A DNA stretch of 64,000 nucleotides from SB11 sp943370295 (lineage in GTDB: Bacteria; Bacteroidota; Bacteroidia; UBA8524): contig CALRQL020000017.1 in assembly GCA_943370295.1 (NCBI GenBank), positions 1 through 64,000 on the forward strand. The letters run 5' to 3'. The notes below the pieces were generated by a model. That model saw nothing but the letters and a program-made list of their open reading frames with translations. It was not told where the DNA came from and did no database searches. Both the position numbers and the translations under genes were made by a program. Position 1 is the stretch's first letter; every line of letters begins with the position of its first letter. Positions 8,151 to 16,130 of this stretch are shown piece after piece.

Positions 8151-10467
8151 GCTCTAATTGATTTTTTACTAACGTATAGTAACTTCCTCTTTCTTTTATC
8201 AAATCTTCATGAGTGCCTTGTTCTGCAACTTTACCGTTTTCAAGCACCACAATATTATCAGCATGCTTTACTGTACTTAACCTATGTGCAACAACGACAA
8301 CAGTTTTTTCTTTAAAATATTCATTAAGTGCTTCAACAATTTTACGCTCGTTTACAGAGTCTAAAGAGTTTGTAGCCTCATCAAACAATATTATATCAGG
8401 GTCTTTATAAACTGCTCTAGCAATTAATAATCGTTGTTTTTGCCCCATGCTGATGCTAATTCCCTCACTTCCAATTTTTGTGTTATAGCCTATGGGTAAT
8501 GACTCTATGAATTCCCTAATTTGAGCTGTTTCAGTTGCTTTTCGGAGCTTTTCCCTATCAATAGGTGTTCCATCAACAACAATATTCCCTACAATTGTGT
8601 CGCCAAATATGTAACCTTCTTGCATTACTCCACCAATACAGCTGCGCCAAGCGGTGGGATGAATTTGTTGTAAATCGTTACCATCAACAATTATATTTCC
8701 CTTCTGTGGAGATTGATACTTAAGTAACAGCTTTAATAAAGTTGTTTTGCCACTACCGCTACTACCGACAATCGCCGTCATTTTTCCTGCTGGTATGTGT
8801 AAATTAATATTGTCAAGCACCCATTTGTCACCTGAACCAGGGTACCTAAAGCTTATATTGTTTAACGTAATATCTTTTTTCTCAGGCAAGGTGATATCCG
8901 AATCTTTATTTAAATCGTGTTCATCTTTTTCTACATAAACCTCTGTTATTCGTTCAAGACTGATTTTGGCATCTTGAGCAGAGCGAATGAAACCAATAAG
9001 CTGTTGAACAGGTGCATTCAGTTGCCCTATGATATATTGTACGCTCATCATCATACCTAAACTCATATCACCATCAATAACCGCCTTAGCGCTTATAAAA
9101 CTTGTAAGAATGTTTTTTAACTGATTGAGCACTACCGCACCGGCATCTTGTATTTGCTGTAATCGCATGCTGCTTAGTCCTATTTGGAAAAGTTTAACTT
9201 GTTGTAGCTCCCATGCCCAACGGCGGTGCTTCTCTGCATTATGAAGTTTTATTTCATGGATACCCAGCACTAATTGTAATAGTTTATCCTGATTTTGTGT
9301 TGATGCGTTAAAGCGTTTATAGTCTAACTCTTTTCTTCGTTTGAGAAATAACACAATCCAACCTACATAAACAGCTGTAAGTGATAAAAAAACCATTAGC
9401 AACAAAGTACTATAAAGACCCAGTACAATACCGAAAACAATAAAATTGAAGAGACTGAATAAGGTCATTAAACTTCCTTGGGTAATAAAGCTTTGCACCC
9501 TATTGTGATCCACGATGCGTTGAAGAATATCGGTGGTCATCCTTGTTTCAAAAAAGCTGTGTGGTAGTCGTATAAGTTTTACTAAAAAATCACTTACTAA
9601 TGAAATATTAATTCGACTACTGACGTGCAGCAAAATCCAACTTCGGATAAACTCAATTGTGAACTGCCCTAAAAGAAGCATAAGCTGTGAGACAAGAACA
9701 ATAACAACAAAATCTAAATCTTTATACTGTATTCCCCTATCAACCATTCCTTGAGTAAGGAATGGGAAAATAAGTTGTAGTATACTTACTCCTAACAGGC
9801 CTACAAACACTTGTAATATATATGCTTTATAACTCTTGAGGTACCCGTAAAGAAACATGAAGCCTCTCTGCGGAGGGCGCTCATCATCAATTGTTGTCTC
9901 ATGGAACTCAGGAGTAGGCTCTAGTAAAAGAGCGATCCCTTCGTCACGTGCATCATTGCACCAACTTTTTTTAAAATCTGAGAGTTTTAGTCTAATACTT
10001 CCGTGAGCGGGGTCTGCAATGTGAAAGTATTTTATACTACCATTCAAACCATCAGGATGCTTGCCTGATTCGCCTGCAGCGCGTTGTCCATTTTCAGAAT
10101 TTCCTTCACCTGAAAGTATAATGTCATCAACGTTTTTTCTCTTAAATTTTGAAAACAAACTTTCTATTGCTGTTTCCTTCTCTACCTTTTCTAAAACTAC
10201 AAAATGATTTTGATTCCAATGCAGTATACAAGGCAATGGTGCATCAGCCAGTTTCTCAATATCAGTTTTTACTCCAAGCGTTCTAAATCCAATTTGTTCA
10301 GCCGCCTGACTAATTCCATAAAGATTAACCCCCTCGCGATTCAACTCACATAATTCGCGTAGTTTTATGATACTTATTTGTTTACCATATGCAGCGGATA
10401 CCATTTTTAAACAAGTGGGGCCACAATCTGAATGGTAAAGCTGCTTGATAGGTTTAATTGCTTGCAA
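8140..10467 (-). CDS. Peptidase-containing ABC exporter (C39 bacteriocin-processing type)
   Basis: 775 aa in three parts. Residues 1-160 form a C39 cysteine peptidase: Gln9, catalytic Cys15 in HSDCGPTCL, His88 in HWNQNHFVVL and Asp152 in IADPAHG, all apparently intact. Residues ~205-480 are the transmembrane domain. Residues ~530-775 are the ATPase with Walker A GSSGSGKTTLL (568-578), a signature reading ISMGQKQR (canonical LSGGQ altered) and Walker B IILFDEATNSLD. Such exporters cut leader peptides after GG and export the product. Odd: about 48 polar residues (roughly 97-143, Gly/Ser/Asn/Glu-rich) are inserted between the catalytic His and Asp. Start is a TTG, needed to keep the peptidase intact; no ATG precedes Cys15. 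21 bases downstream of the MBL-fold gene. Confidence 0.9.
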   Translation of the reverse strand: MQAIKPIKQLYHSDCGPTCLKMVSAAYGKQISIIKLRELCELNREGVNLYGISQAAEQIGFRTLGVKTDIEKLADAPLPCILHWNQNHFVVLEKVEKETAIESLFSKFKRKNVDDIILSGEGNSENGQRAAGESGKHPDGLNGSIKYFHIADPAHGSIRLKLSDFKKSWCNDARDEGIALLLEPTPEFHETTIDDERPPQRGFMFLYGYLKSYKAYILQVFVGLLGVSILQLIFPFLTQGMVDRGIQYKDLDFVVIVLVSQLMLLLGQFTIEFIRSWILLHVSSRINISLVSDFLVKLIRLPHSFFETRMTTDILQRIVDHNRVQSFITQGSLMTLFSLFNFIVFGIVLGLYSTLLLMVFLSLTAVYVGWIVLFLKRRKELDYKRFNASTQNQDKLLQLVLGIHEIKLHNAEKHRRWAWELQQVKLFQIGLSSMRLQQIQDAGAVVLNQLKNILTSFISAKAVIDGDMSLGMMMSVQYIIGQLNAPVQQLIGFIRSAQDAKISLERITEVYVEKDEHDLNKDSDITLPEKKDITLNNISFRYPGSGDKWVLDNINLHIPAGKMTAIVGSSGSGKTTLLKLLLKYQSPQKGNIIVDGNDLQQIHPTAWRSCIGGVMQEGYIFGDTIVGNIVVDGTPIDREKLRKATETAQIREFIESLPIGYNTKIGSEGISISMGQKQRLLIARAVYKDPDIILFDEATNSLDSVNERKIVEALNEYFKEKTVVVVAHRLSTVKHADNIVVLENGKVAEQGTHEDLIKERGSYYTLVKNQLELGN

Positions 10468-10488
10468 AATATAGTAGTTAAATCTGTG

Positions 10489-11943
10489 TCACTTTATTGT
10501 AACTGATTTATCTAAATCAGTGTATGGAATTATATTTTTAACGCCATAGCCTTCCACTGGCCAAGACTGTACAATTGTGTCTACCTCTATTCCAAGCCCA
10601 TTGATTGCTTTGTGTAAAGCTTCTTGACGTTTGCTTGCCTTTTTTAGTTCACCTTCTTTATTTATCCATACTAAATCACCCTCAAAAAGCAATTTTTCTT
10701 TTGGAAAGTAGAACACTAAGTAATCGGATGTGTGCTCGGATTGTTTACCAATCAAATACAATTTCATTTCAAAAAGTCCATCTGAAATTGTGAGACTATC
10801 ATTTATTATCTGTGACTGTAATGTTTTAGGTTCTTTTTGCAAGTCATCGGGATTAAGTGCGTGAGGTGCATTAACAATATACCTTAAGTATTCTTGACTT
10901 TGATGTGAGCTGAGAATTGTGCAGCCTTCATGAACAAAAGGTCTGACCCCACCTAGGTACCAGTTATGAAAATGCCCGTAGGCAAAATATTTTATTGGTT
11001 TTGAAGGTATCAACTTTTTGACCTCATCTAAAATTAACTCACCATTGGCAATAGAAAGAGGGGCTTCGGCTACAAAAACAAAATCTGTAAACTCGACAAC
11101 AATACTTTTCGTATCTGCGTGTTTTAATGTTAGAAAATAAATATTGGGGGTATATTTTTCTACCGAAATAGAAGGCGTGTCTGTTTTTTCAACTTCCCAT
11201 GCAAAATCTTCGGGTTTTGATATGATTTCAGGTAGAATGTCTACAAACGTAGCAGACTTAACAGTCACCTCATCCCTAAGTTTACCATTTATTTTCTCGA
11301 TAGTCACTTTCTGCGGAAACCAAAAGCCTTGAATATTTGCATAATGGCTGTAATTATAGGTGGTTGTAATATCCCCATAAAGTTCATCGTAAGAAAAAAG
11401 CGTAATATGGCTTACTAAACTATCAGCCAGATTAATGAATATGGAAACCTTAGTGTTAGTTATTGTTTGTGTACTTACATAATGGTTATCGTTAATATAG
11501 TTTACTGACAGGTTGCTGTTTTTATGAAAATGAGCTAATAAATATAGGGGAGTATAACGGCTTGCCTGATATATATACTCCTCATGATCTTTCTGGGTTA
11601 CTTTTAATAGTTTTGATGAGCCATAGCTTTGAAGAAGCAAGTCTGTACTTGAGTATTTTGCTGCGGATGAGTATTTCTTCCCTTTCTGTTCACTTGTGTC
11701 GGATTTGAGAAACAGGCCATCTGAAATGAAAGCTACTCCATGGCTATATATTGTATTTTGCTGCCAAGGGTCAAAGCTGTGATAAAATTTACTTTCATTT
11801 TCATTGATTAAAAGTTGGATAAATTTACCATTAACACTTAAAACCTGCTTTTTGTAACAGCCATCAATTACATTGGCAGTAGAATGGTTGCTTTTAAGAA
11901 GAAAAATAAAAAAAAATGAAATAACAGTAAAATAACGCTTCAT
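10489..11943 (-). CDS. Secreted metallo-beta-lactamase-fold protein with degenerate metal site
   Basis: 484 aa from the ATG at 11943 (MKRYFTVISFFFIFLL, a signal peptide; a GTG at 11976 is less likely). The C-terminal half follows the MBL-fold pattern: GHFHNWYLGG stands where active enzymes have HxHxDH followed by GG, then FVHEGCTILSSHQSQEYL, then FEGDLVWI, then VQSWPVEGYG where a metal-binding His is expected. The Asp-His of the first motif are replaced by Trp-Tyr and the late His is absent, so the usual di-metal site should be lost. The N-terminal ~230 residues resemble a beta-rich domain with TTTYNYSHYANIQGFWFP. Lies between the HExxH-like gene and the exporter. Could be a binding protein, chaperone or pseudoenzyme in the periplasm. 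Function unknown. Confidence 0.6.
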   Translation of the reverse strand: MKRYFTVISFFFIFLLKSNHSTANVIDGCYKKQVLSVNGKFIQLLINENESKFYHSFDPWQQNTIYSHGVAFISDGLFLKSDTSEQKGKKYSSAAKYSSTDLLLQSYGSSKLLKVTQKDHEEYIYQASRYTPLYLLAHFHKNSNLSVNYINDNHYVSTQTITNTKVSIFINLADSLVSHITLFSYDELYGDITTTYNYSHYANIQGFWFPQKVTIEKINGKLRDEVTVKSATFVDILPEIISKPEDFAWEVEKTDTPSISVEKYTPNIYFLTLKHADTKSIVVEFTDFVFVAEAPLSIANGELILDEVKKLIPSKPIKYFAYGHFHNWYLGGVRPFVHEGCTILSSHQSQEYLRYIVNAPHALNPDDLQKEPKTLQSQIINDSLTISDGLFEMKLYLIGKQSEHTSDYLVFYFPKEKLLFEGDLVWINKEGELKKASKRQEALHKAINGLGIEVDTIVQSWPVEGYGVKNIIPYTDLDKSVTIK

Positions 11944-11988
11944 AATAAAACAATAAACTAACATTGATAAAAACACAAGTGTAATATA

Positions 11989-13242
11989 CTACTCTACCGA
12001 CTCAAATTTGTTGACTTCTAAGAATTTTTTGTGGTTATAGTTATAGGTTTGATTATTAAGATGATAGCTGTCTAGCAAAGCTTGATATTTATTTAATATA
12101 GAAATAAATGATTGCTTCATCCCTACATATACGTATAAGCCTTCAGTTGTGTATATTGTTTCTGCAACTTCATTTTTGTCAAAGCTCTCAAACAGTTCAA
12201 AGTCTAAAGCACTTTTTCTTAGATAAAATGCGATACGGCCCTTTATTTCAGCTTTTTGTTCATCAATAAACCGATCATTTTGTAAGGCGGTATCCAGCAC
12301 ATTAAGAATTAGAAAATAAGTATATAATGAATGTAATACAATTTCATGGCTGCGCCTTTCTATACTTCCAATTGTTCTGCCGTAGTTAGATACAGGTCTA
12401 ATAGTTTCGTCGTGATTAACTTTAAAGAACCGTCTCTTGTTGTTTATGATTTGGTCGAAAATAACATGACCCATTTGATGTGAAATATCGTCTAAGAAAA
12501 AGACTTCATCGTACCAAGGTTGGTAAATATTATGAAAACTAATACGCTTTATTTGGAAAGATGCAAAAGAGTTACGCAAGCAAAATAAGTCATTAACTGG
12601 ATGGGTTCCATCATTAAATACTACAGCTTTGGCACAACCTTCTACCAAGAGGTGGGCCAGCCAAGGCACATTTTCCGCTATAAAGTTTAGCGCGTTATTG
12701 AAAATGCTACTCTTACGGTTAAAGGCACCATTAACGTCGTAGTCAATTAACTTATGTGAGCTATCGTAAAACCTATCGTCAAATAACTCTAATCTATGTT
12801 TAAGTAGTTCGATTCCAAGCTTATTATTTTGTTCAATAGGTTCTACATTTACTGATTGACCATCCAATAAATAACCATTGGATGTCGTTTCAAGAGTATG
12901 ACTTTTGCTCTTCTCTTTACCGGTAATCCAACCTATTTTAGGCAGATATATAATTCCATATTTATCTGCAATAACGTTTATTTTTTTGGGCCTGTCACCT
13001 ATTATAATACTCCCCCATAAGAGTTGCTTTAATAAATCGGAATCAATCGCACTATCGTTGTCAGACTTTATTGCTGCAAATAATGTCGGATCTAAAAAAA
13101 TGTTATCATTATCAAAATCAAGTAACTCAAAAAAATCGGGGATTGTTTTATATATGATAATCTTCATATATTCTGCAATTTCGCTTTTTCCCCTTAAAAG
13201 ATTAGAATATTGATAGTCAAAAAACTCTTTGCTGAAGTTCAT
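11989..13242 (-). CDS. Putative HExxH-type peptide-modification protein with HQxxH variant
   Basis: 417 aa, no signal peptide, so cytoplasmic. Residues 253-262 read ISHQMGHVIF, an HxxxH pair (His255, His259) with Gln in place of the usual Glu, and a further His304 occurs in VLHSLYTYF about 45 residues on. The layout (two His, then RRSHEIVLHSLYTYFLILNVLD) recalls the HExxH motif-containing putative peptide-modification proteins found in RiPP clusters, some of which are thought to be iron/oxoglutarate hydroxylases. That resemblance is from memory. It sits directly in the operon between precursor and exporter, where a modifying enzyme is expected. The Glu-to-Gln change may alter or abolish catalysis. 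Alternative: an uncharacterised protein with a chance HxxxH. Confidence 0.45.
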   Translation of the reverse strand: MNFSKEFFDYQYSNLLRGKSEIAEYMKIIIYKTIPDFFELLDFDNDNIFLDPTLFAAIKSDNDSAIDSDLLKQLLWGSIIIGDRPKKINVIADKYGIIYLPKIGWITGKEKSKSHTLETTSNGYLLDGQSVNVEPIEQNNKLGIELLKHRLELFDDRFYDSSHKLIDYDVNGAFNRKSSIFNNALNFIAENVPWLAHLLVEGCAKAVVFNDGTHPVNDLFCLRNSFASFQIKRISFHNIYQPWYDEVFFLDDISHQMGHVIFDQIINNKRRFFKVNHDETIRPVSNYGRTIGSIERRSHEIVLHSLYTYFLILNVLDTALQNDRFIDEQKAEIKGRIAFYLRKSALDFELFESFDKNEVAETIYTTEGLYVYVGMKQSFISILNKYQALLDSYHLNNQTYNYNHKKFLEVNKFESVE

Positions 13243-13634
13243 AAAATTCTTTCAGTTATTTTTAATTTGAATGAGAGTGTTTAATATTAATGGAATATTT
13301 CGCTGATTTTAGGCAAATTATAGTTACTCACAAAACTATTTTACGAATACGCAAAATACAACTCATAACAATCGTTATTAAAAGTTCCCCAAGAGAAACG
13401 CAGAATTGAGCTTATTATGAAAAACACATAGATTCTTAAAGAACTTTGGTTTACAGTAAAACACAGCCTTTTTCATATACTAAATATATAATAGTCTGAC
13501 TGACGATCATTTGTTAGCATTGAGTTAAAGTTGAGGGAGATAGCTAAAAAAATAGAAATATCATCTATTTGAACGCAACTGAACCAATATTAATACTTCT
13601 AATGCTTATGATAATCGTAATAGTTGTGTATAAA
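13243..13634. other. AT-rich spacer between precursor gene and enzyme genes
   Basis: Roughly 390 bases downstream of the precursor terminator. It holds no convincing gene; a 32-codon minus-strand frame at 13378-13476 (MKKAVFYCKPKFF) is basic with two cysteines but has no supporting context. A second promoter for the downstream genes could lie here, but I see no clean TAnnTTTG box on the minus strand. Confidence 0.4.
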
Positions 13635-13668
13635 TTAGCGGCTGTTTTATTACTAAAACAACCGCTAA
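13635..13668 (-). terminator. Strong hairpin just after the precursor gene
   Basis: A 15-base-pair stem (13635-13649 with 13654-13668) around a 4-base loop begins 21 bases past the precursor stop. In the minus-strand RNA the single imperfection is a U-G wobble. The bases after it are A/T-rich but lack a long T run. It probably limits read-through so that precursor is made in excess over the enzyme and exporter genes. Confidence 0.6.
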
Positions 13669-13689
13669 TAGTAAGTGTGAGCGGTGTTA

Positions 13690-13995
13690 TCAGCCTCCGG
13701 TACTTGGAGCGTTAACGATGCTATCAAAATACATCATCCTTTGTTCAGCAAGGTGAACATCGCCAGGTGCGTACATGCTGTTAAATTGTTGTGCCCACTG
13801 TGGATTGCTAAAGAAGAAATTAACTTGATCGTTAGTGTAACCAGCTTCAATTTTTAGATAGCCGTTTGTTCCATCAGCAGCAATGTGGCAAGAATCTGCA
13901 TCAACTTGACCGCCATTAACGTTCAACATTGCGTCTTTAAGTAAAATTGCGTTTGCTTTTGCTTTGAAAGCATCTAGATTATTTTTTTTCATCAT
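13690..13995 (-). CDS. Double-glycine leader precursor peptide (RiPP or bacteriocin-like)
   Basis: 101 aa. The leader (residues 1-29) begins MMKKNNLDAFKAKANAILL and ends LNVNGG at Gly28-Gly29, the classic site cut by C39 exporters such as the one encoded downstream. The predicted mature part, residues 30-101, is 72 residues: acidic start (QVDADSCH), a single Cys36, an aromatic run NFFFSNPQW, and a C-terminus ending APSTGG. Bacteroidota natural-product precursors often carry this kind of short charged leader. AAAGGAAAA precedes the ATG, and a second ATG follows at once, so the first residue may be either Met. First gene of the operon, followed by a hairpin. Size is large for a lanthipeptide and no Ser/Thr/Cys-rich core is seen, so the product class is unclear. 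Confidence 0.75.
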   Translation of the reverse strand: MMKKNNLDAFKAKANAILLKDAMLNVNGGQVDADSCHIAADGTNGYLKIEAGYTNDQVNFFFSNPQWAQQFNSMYAPGDVHLAEQRMMYFDSIVNAPSTGG

Positions 13996-14314
13996 TTTTC
14001 CTTTTATGATAAAAAGGTAAACTTTATTGATAGTCCTACTTCTTTATAAGAGTTTCGGATGCCTCTACAATTTATCTTGCTGCGCATTTAAAAAAATTAC
14101 AAAATAAGTTGCAACACGAAAGTCAAAAAGAAACATCAGTTTTTTAGTTCACTTTTTGTTCTATATTATGAATTTTATAGAAACTTCTTTTCGCAAAAGG
14201 GAAAAATTGTTCGTTTGTCGAAAAAGAATTGATTACATGGGACAAAAAAAATATACTTGTGATTTCGAATAATAGACGCTATCATTTACTGCATTTTATT
14301 AATCCTTATGTTGC
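13996..14314. promoter_or_regulatory. Divergent promoter region between peptide operon and LRR operon
   Basis: 319 bases without a gene. On the minus strand TTATTTTG (14107-14100) is one change from the Bacteroidota -7 box TAnnTTTG, with TTTG at 14127-14124 as a possible -33 element 16 bases away, shorter than the usual 19-21. On the plus strand no good box is seen. The shared intergenic region makes joint regulation of the two operons plausible, perhaps by the response regulator encoded in the plus-strand set. Confidence 0.3.
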
Positions 14315-15415
14315 ATGCAAGAACTTAATAAATCCGAGTTGATAAAAAATTGTAAGGAAAAGGGGTTATGGGTATCTGAACTCGAAAAATTACGAAAAGC
14401 AAAAAATATTGAAGAAGTTGGGGAGGTGGTATTTGGTAACTACAAATGGTTATTGAACAGTGATTTACTCAATTTGATACCAAGGAACACTTTTAAAAGC
14501 TTAACTATTGAAACAGATGTAGACTTAAGTGAAACTAACTCGCTTGTAATTGAACTGCCAGACCAAATCAGGGGAAGTCTTAATTTAAGTAACTGTAATC
14601 TCGATGAGATATTACTTCCAACTAAAGTTGAAGGAACTCTAAATTTAGATGGGTGTGATTTATCAAAAGTTGACCTCACGTCTTGTCCAAGTGGTTCCTT
14701 GAGCCTTATCAAGTGTGAGCTTAGAAACATCAAAATGCCCTATGTAATTAACGGGTATCTTGATTTAAGCCTTTGTAATTTAGAAGGTGTTGTGCTCCCC
14801 AAGTATATTCAAGAGTCATTAATTATAAACGGCTGTAAAATGGGAAGCGTAGTTTTGCCTGATTACATTGGAGGCTCTTTAAATCTTAATAATCACACTA
14901 CCTCACTCGTTTTGCCCAAGTATATAGGTAAATCTCTAAATCTTCGCGGGTGTGACCTCACAAATACGCAAATGCCACAGTATGTTGGGGATGACCTAGA
15001 CTTACGCGACTGTAAAATAAATGGTCTCACGATACCTAAACATGTCGGTGGGTACATTTACCTCAGCAACAGTACTTTTTCTTACTTGGTGTTTCCTAAT
15101 ATTTATAAGGGTTCGCTTGATTTATCGTTTTGTAACTTAGCTAAAGTTACATTACCAAAACACATAAGCGGCTCATTGGATTTAAGCGGCTGTGATTTAA
15201 GCGATTACGAATTGCCAAAGTTTATTGGAAGCTCGTTATACCTAAATCACTGTACTTTAAGTGACAAAACTGTATTACCTGACTTCGTGAAAAATTGTAT
15301 TGATTTTGAAAATTGTATTGGATGGGATGATGTTTATAATGGCTATGCTGATTTTTTGATAAATAAGGATGGATCTATTGCTTACAGCATTTCTAACTCG
15401 ACTCCTAGGTTATAA
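14315..15415 (+). CDS. Leucine-rich repeat protein with 20-residue repeats
   Basis: 366 aa. From about residue 70 to 345 the protein is built of roughly a dozen 20-residue units with the pattern LPKxIxGSLxLxxCxLxxV, for example GSLDLSGCDLSDYELPKFIG. The LxLxxCxL core is that of leucine-rich repeats, with Cys in the Asn position, and the 20-residue period resembles the IpaH/bacterial LRR class. The first ~70 residues are helical and charged. There is no signal peptide or membrane segment, so a cytoplasmic protein-binding scaffold is likely. First gene of a plus-strand set, 11 bases before the RsmG-like gene and divergent from the peptide operon. A partner, regulator or immunity role is only a guess. 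Confidence 0.65.
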   Translation: MQELNKSELIKNCKEKGLWVSELEKLRKAKNIEEVGEVVFGNYKWLLNSDLLNLIPRNTFKSLTIETDVDLSETNSLVIELPDQIRGSLNLSNCNLDEILLPTKVEGTLNLDGCDLSKVDLTSCPSGSLSLIKCELRNIKMPYVINGYLDLSLCNLEGVVLPKYIQESLIINGCKMGSVVLPDYIGGSLNLNNHTTSLVLPKYIGKSLNLRGCDLTNTQMPQYVGDDLDLRDCKINGLTIPKHVGGYIYLSNSTFSYLVFPNIYKGSLDLSFCNLAKVTLPKHISGSLDLSGCDLSDYELPKFIGSSLYLNHCTLSDKTVLPDFVKNCIDFENCIGWDDVYNGYADFLINKDGSIAYSISNSTPRL

Positions 15416-15426
15416 ATTTTGATAAT

Positions 15427-16059
15427 ATGGATAATATATTAAAATATTTCAAGGGGCTTAGTAAAACCCAAATAGATCAGTTGTATGTTCTTCCTCATTT
15501 GTACTTACAAACACCTGAATCTGGGGTATTGGAGCGAAAAAGTATTGAAACTTTTTACAAATATCAAGTACTGTATTCTTATAGTGTAGCCCGCTTCATG
15601 CAATTTAAGCCGGGTACAAGGATACTAGATGTAGGCACTGGATCTGGATTCCCTAGTATACCACTTTGCATATTGTTTCCGAATGTACAGTTTGTTTTAT
15701 GCGATTATGTAAACTTACTATACTTAGCCAAAGAGGTAGCTTCTTTTTTGGAGCTTCAAAATGTAACTTTTCATCATGGGTATGCACAAGAATTATCAAC
15801 CAAGCACCATTTCGTAATAGGGCGAGCTGTAGCATATCCTAGTGATATCTACAGCTGGACGAAACAGAATTTATCAACTGAAAACTTTAACTCAAAACCC
15901 AATGGATATATGTTGTTTAAAGACGACTACCTTAAGAAAGAAATTCACTTACTGAGGGAAACGGATAAAGAGCTAGTAATCGAAGAATATTATCTAAACA
16001 CCTTGTACGGAGATCGATTGTTTGGGGAGCAAAAAATGGTATATTTTTACAAACCTTGA
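15427..16059 (+). CDS. Divergent RsmG-like (GidB family) methyltransferase
   Basis: 210 aa. The SAM-binding motif ILDVGTGSGFPSIPL (67-80), the segment LQNVTFHHGYAQEL and the following GRAVAYPSDIYSW line up along the whole length with 16S rRNA m7G527 methyltransferase RsmG. Several positions that are near-invariant in Bacteroidota RsmG, as I recall them, are changed: GGGFPGIPL becomes GSGFPSIPL, VDSIGKK becomes CDYVNLL, and the ISRKD stretch becomes LERKS. It is AT-rich like its neighbours and sits far from any housekeeping context, so a second, diverged copy is more likely than the housekeeping gene. The substrate may be rRNA or something else. 11 bases downstream of the LRR gene. Confidence 0.65.
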   Translation: MDNILKYFKGLSKTQIDQLYVLPHLYLQTPESGVLERKSIETFYKYQVLYSYSVARFMQFKPGTRILDVGTGSGFPSIPLCILFPNVQFVLCDYVNLLYLAKEVASFLELQNVTFHHGYAQELSTKHHFVIGRAVAYPSDIYSWTKQNLSTENFNSKPNGYMLFKDDYLKKEIHLLRETDKELVIEEYYLNTLYGDRLFGEQKMVYFYKP

Positions 16060-16062
16060 ACC

Positions 16063-16089
16063 AGGAGGTGAATAATGCGGTTTAGTTAG
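16063..16089 (+). promoter_or_regulatory. Full-length Shine-Dalgarno before a 4-codon minicistron
   Basis: AGGAGGTG at 16063-16070 is a full complement to the 16S anti-Shine-Dalgarno, rare in Bacteroidota, followed by ATG CGG TTT AGT TAG (16075-16089). It lies between the RsmG-like gene and the response regulator, 41 bases before the latter's ATG. It may be a leader minicistron controlling the regulator, or chance. Confidence 0.3.
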
Positions 16090-16130
16090 TTCAAAACCTA
16101 AGAAGTCTTCTATCACTTAAGCATTTGATT

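Noticed and set aside
13378..13476. 32-codon minus-strand frame MKKAVFYCKPKFF as a second peptide
   Set aside because: No GG leader motif, no clear promoter or ribosome signal; kept only as a remark in the spacer entry.
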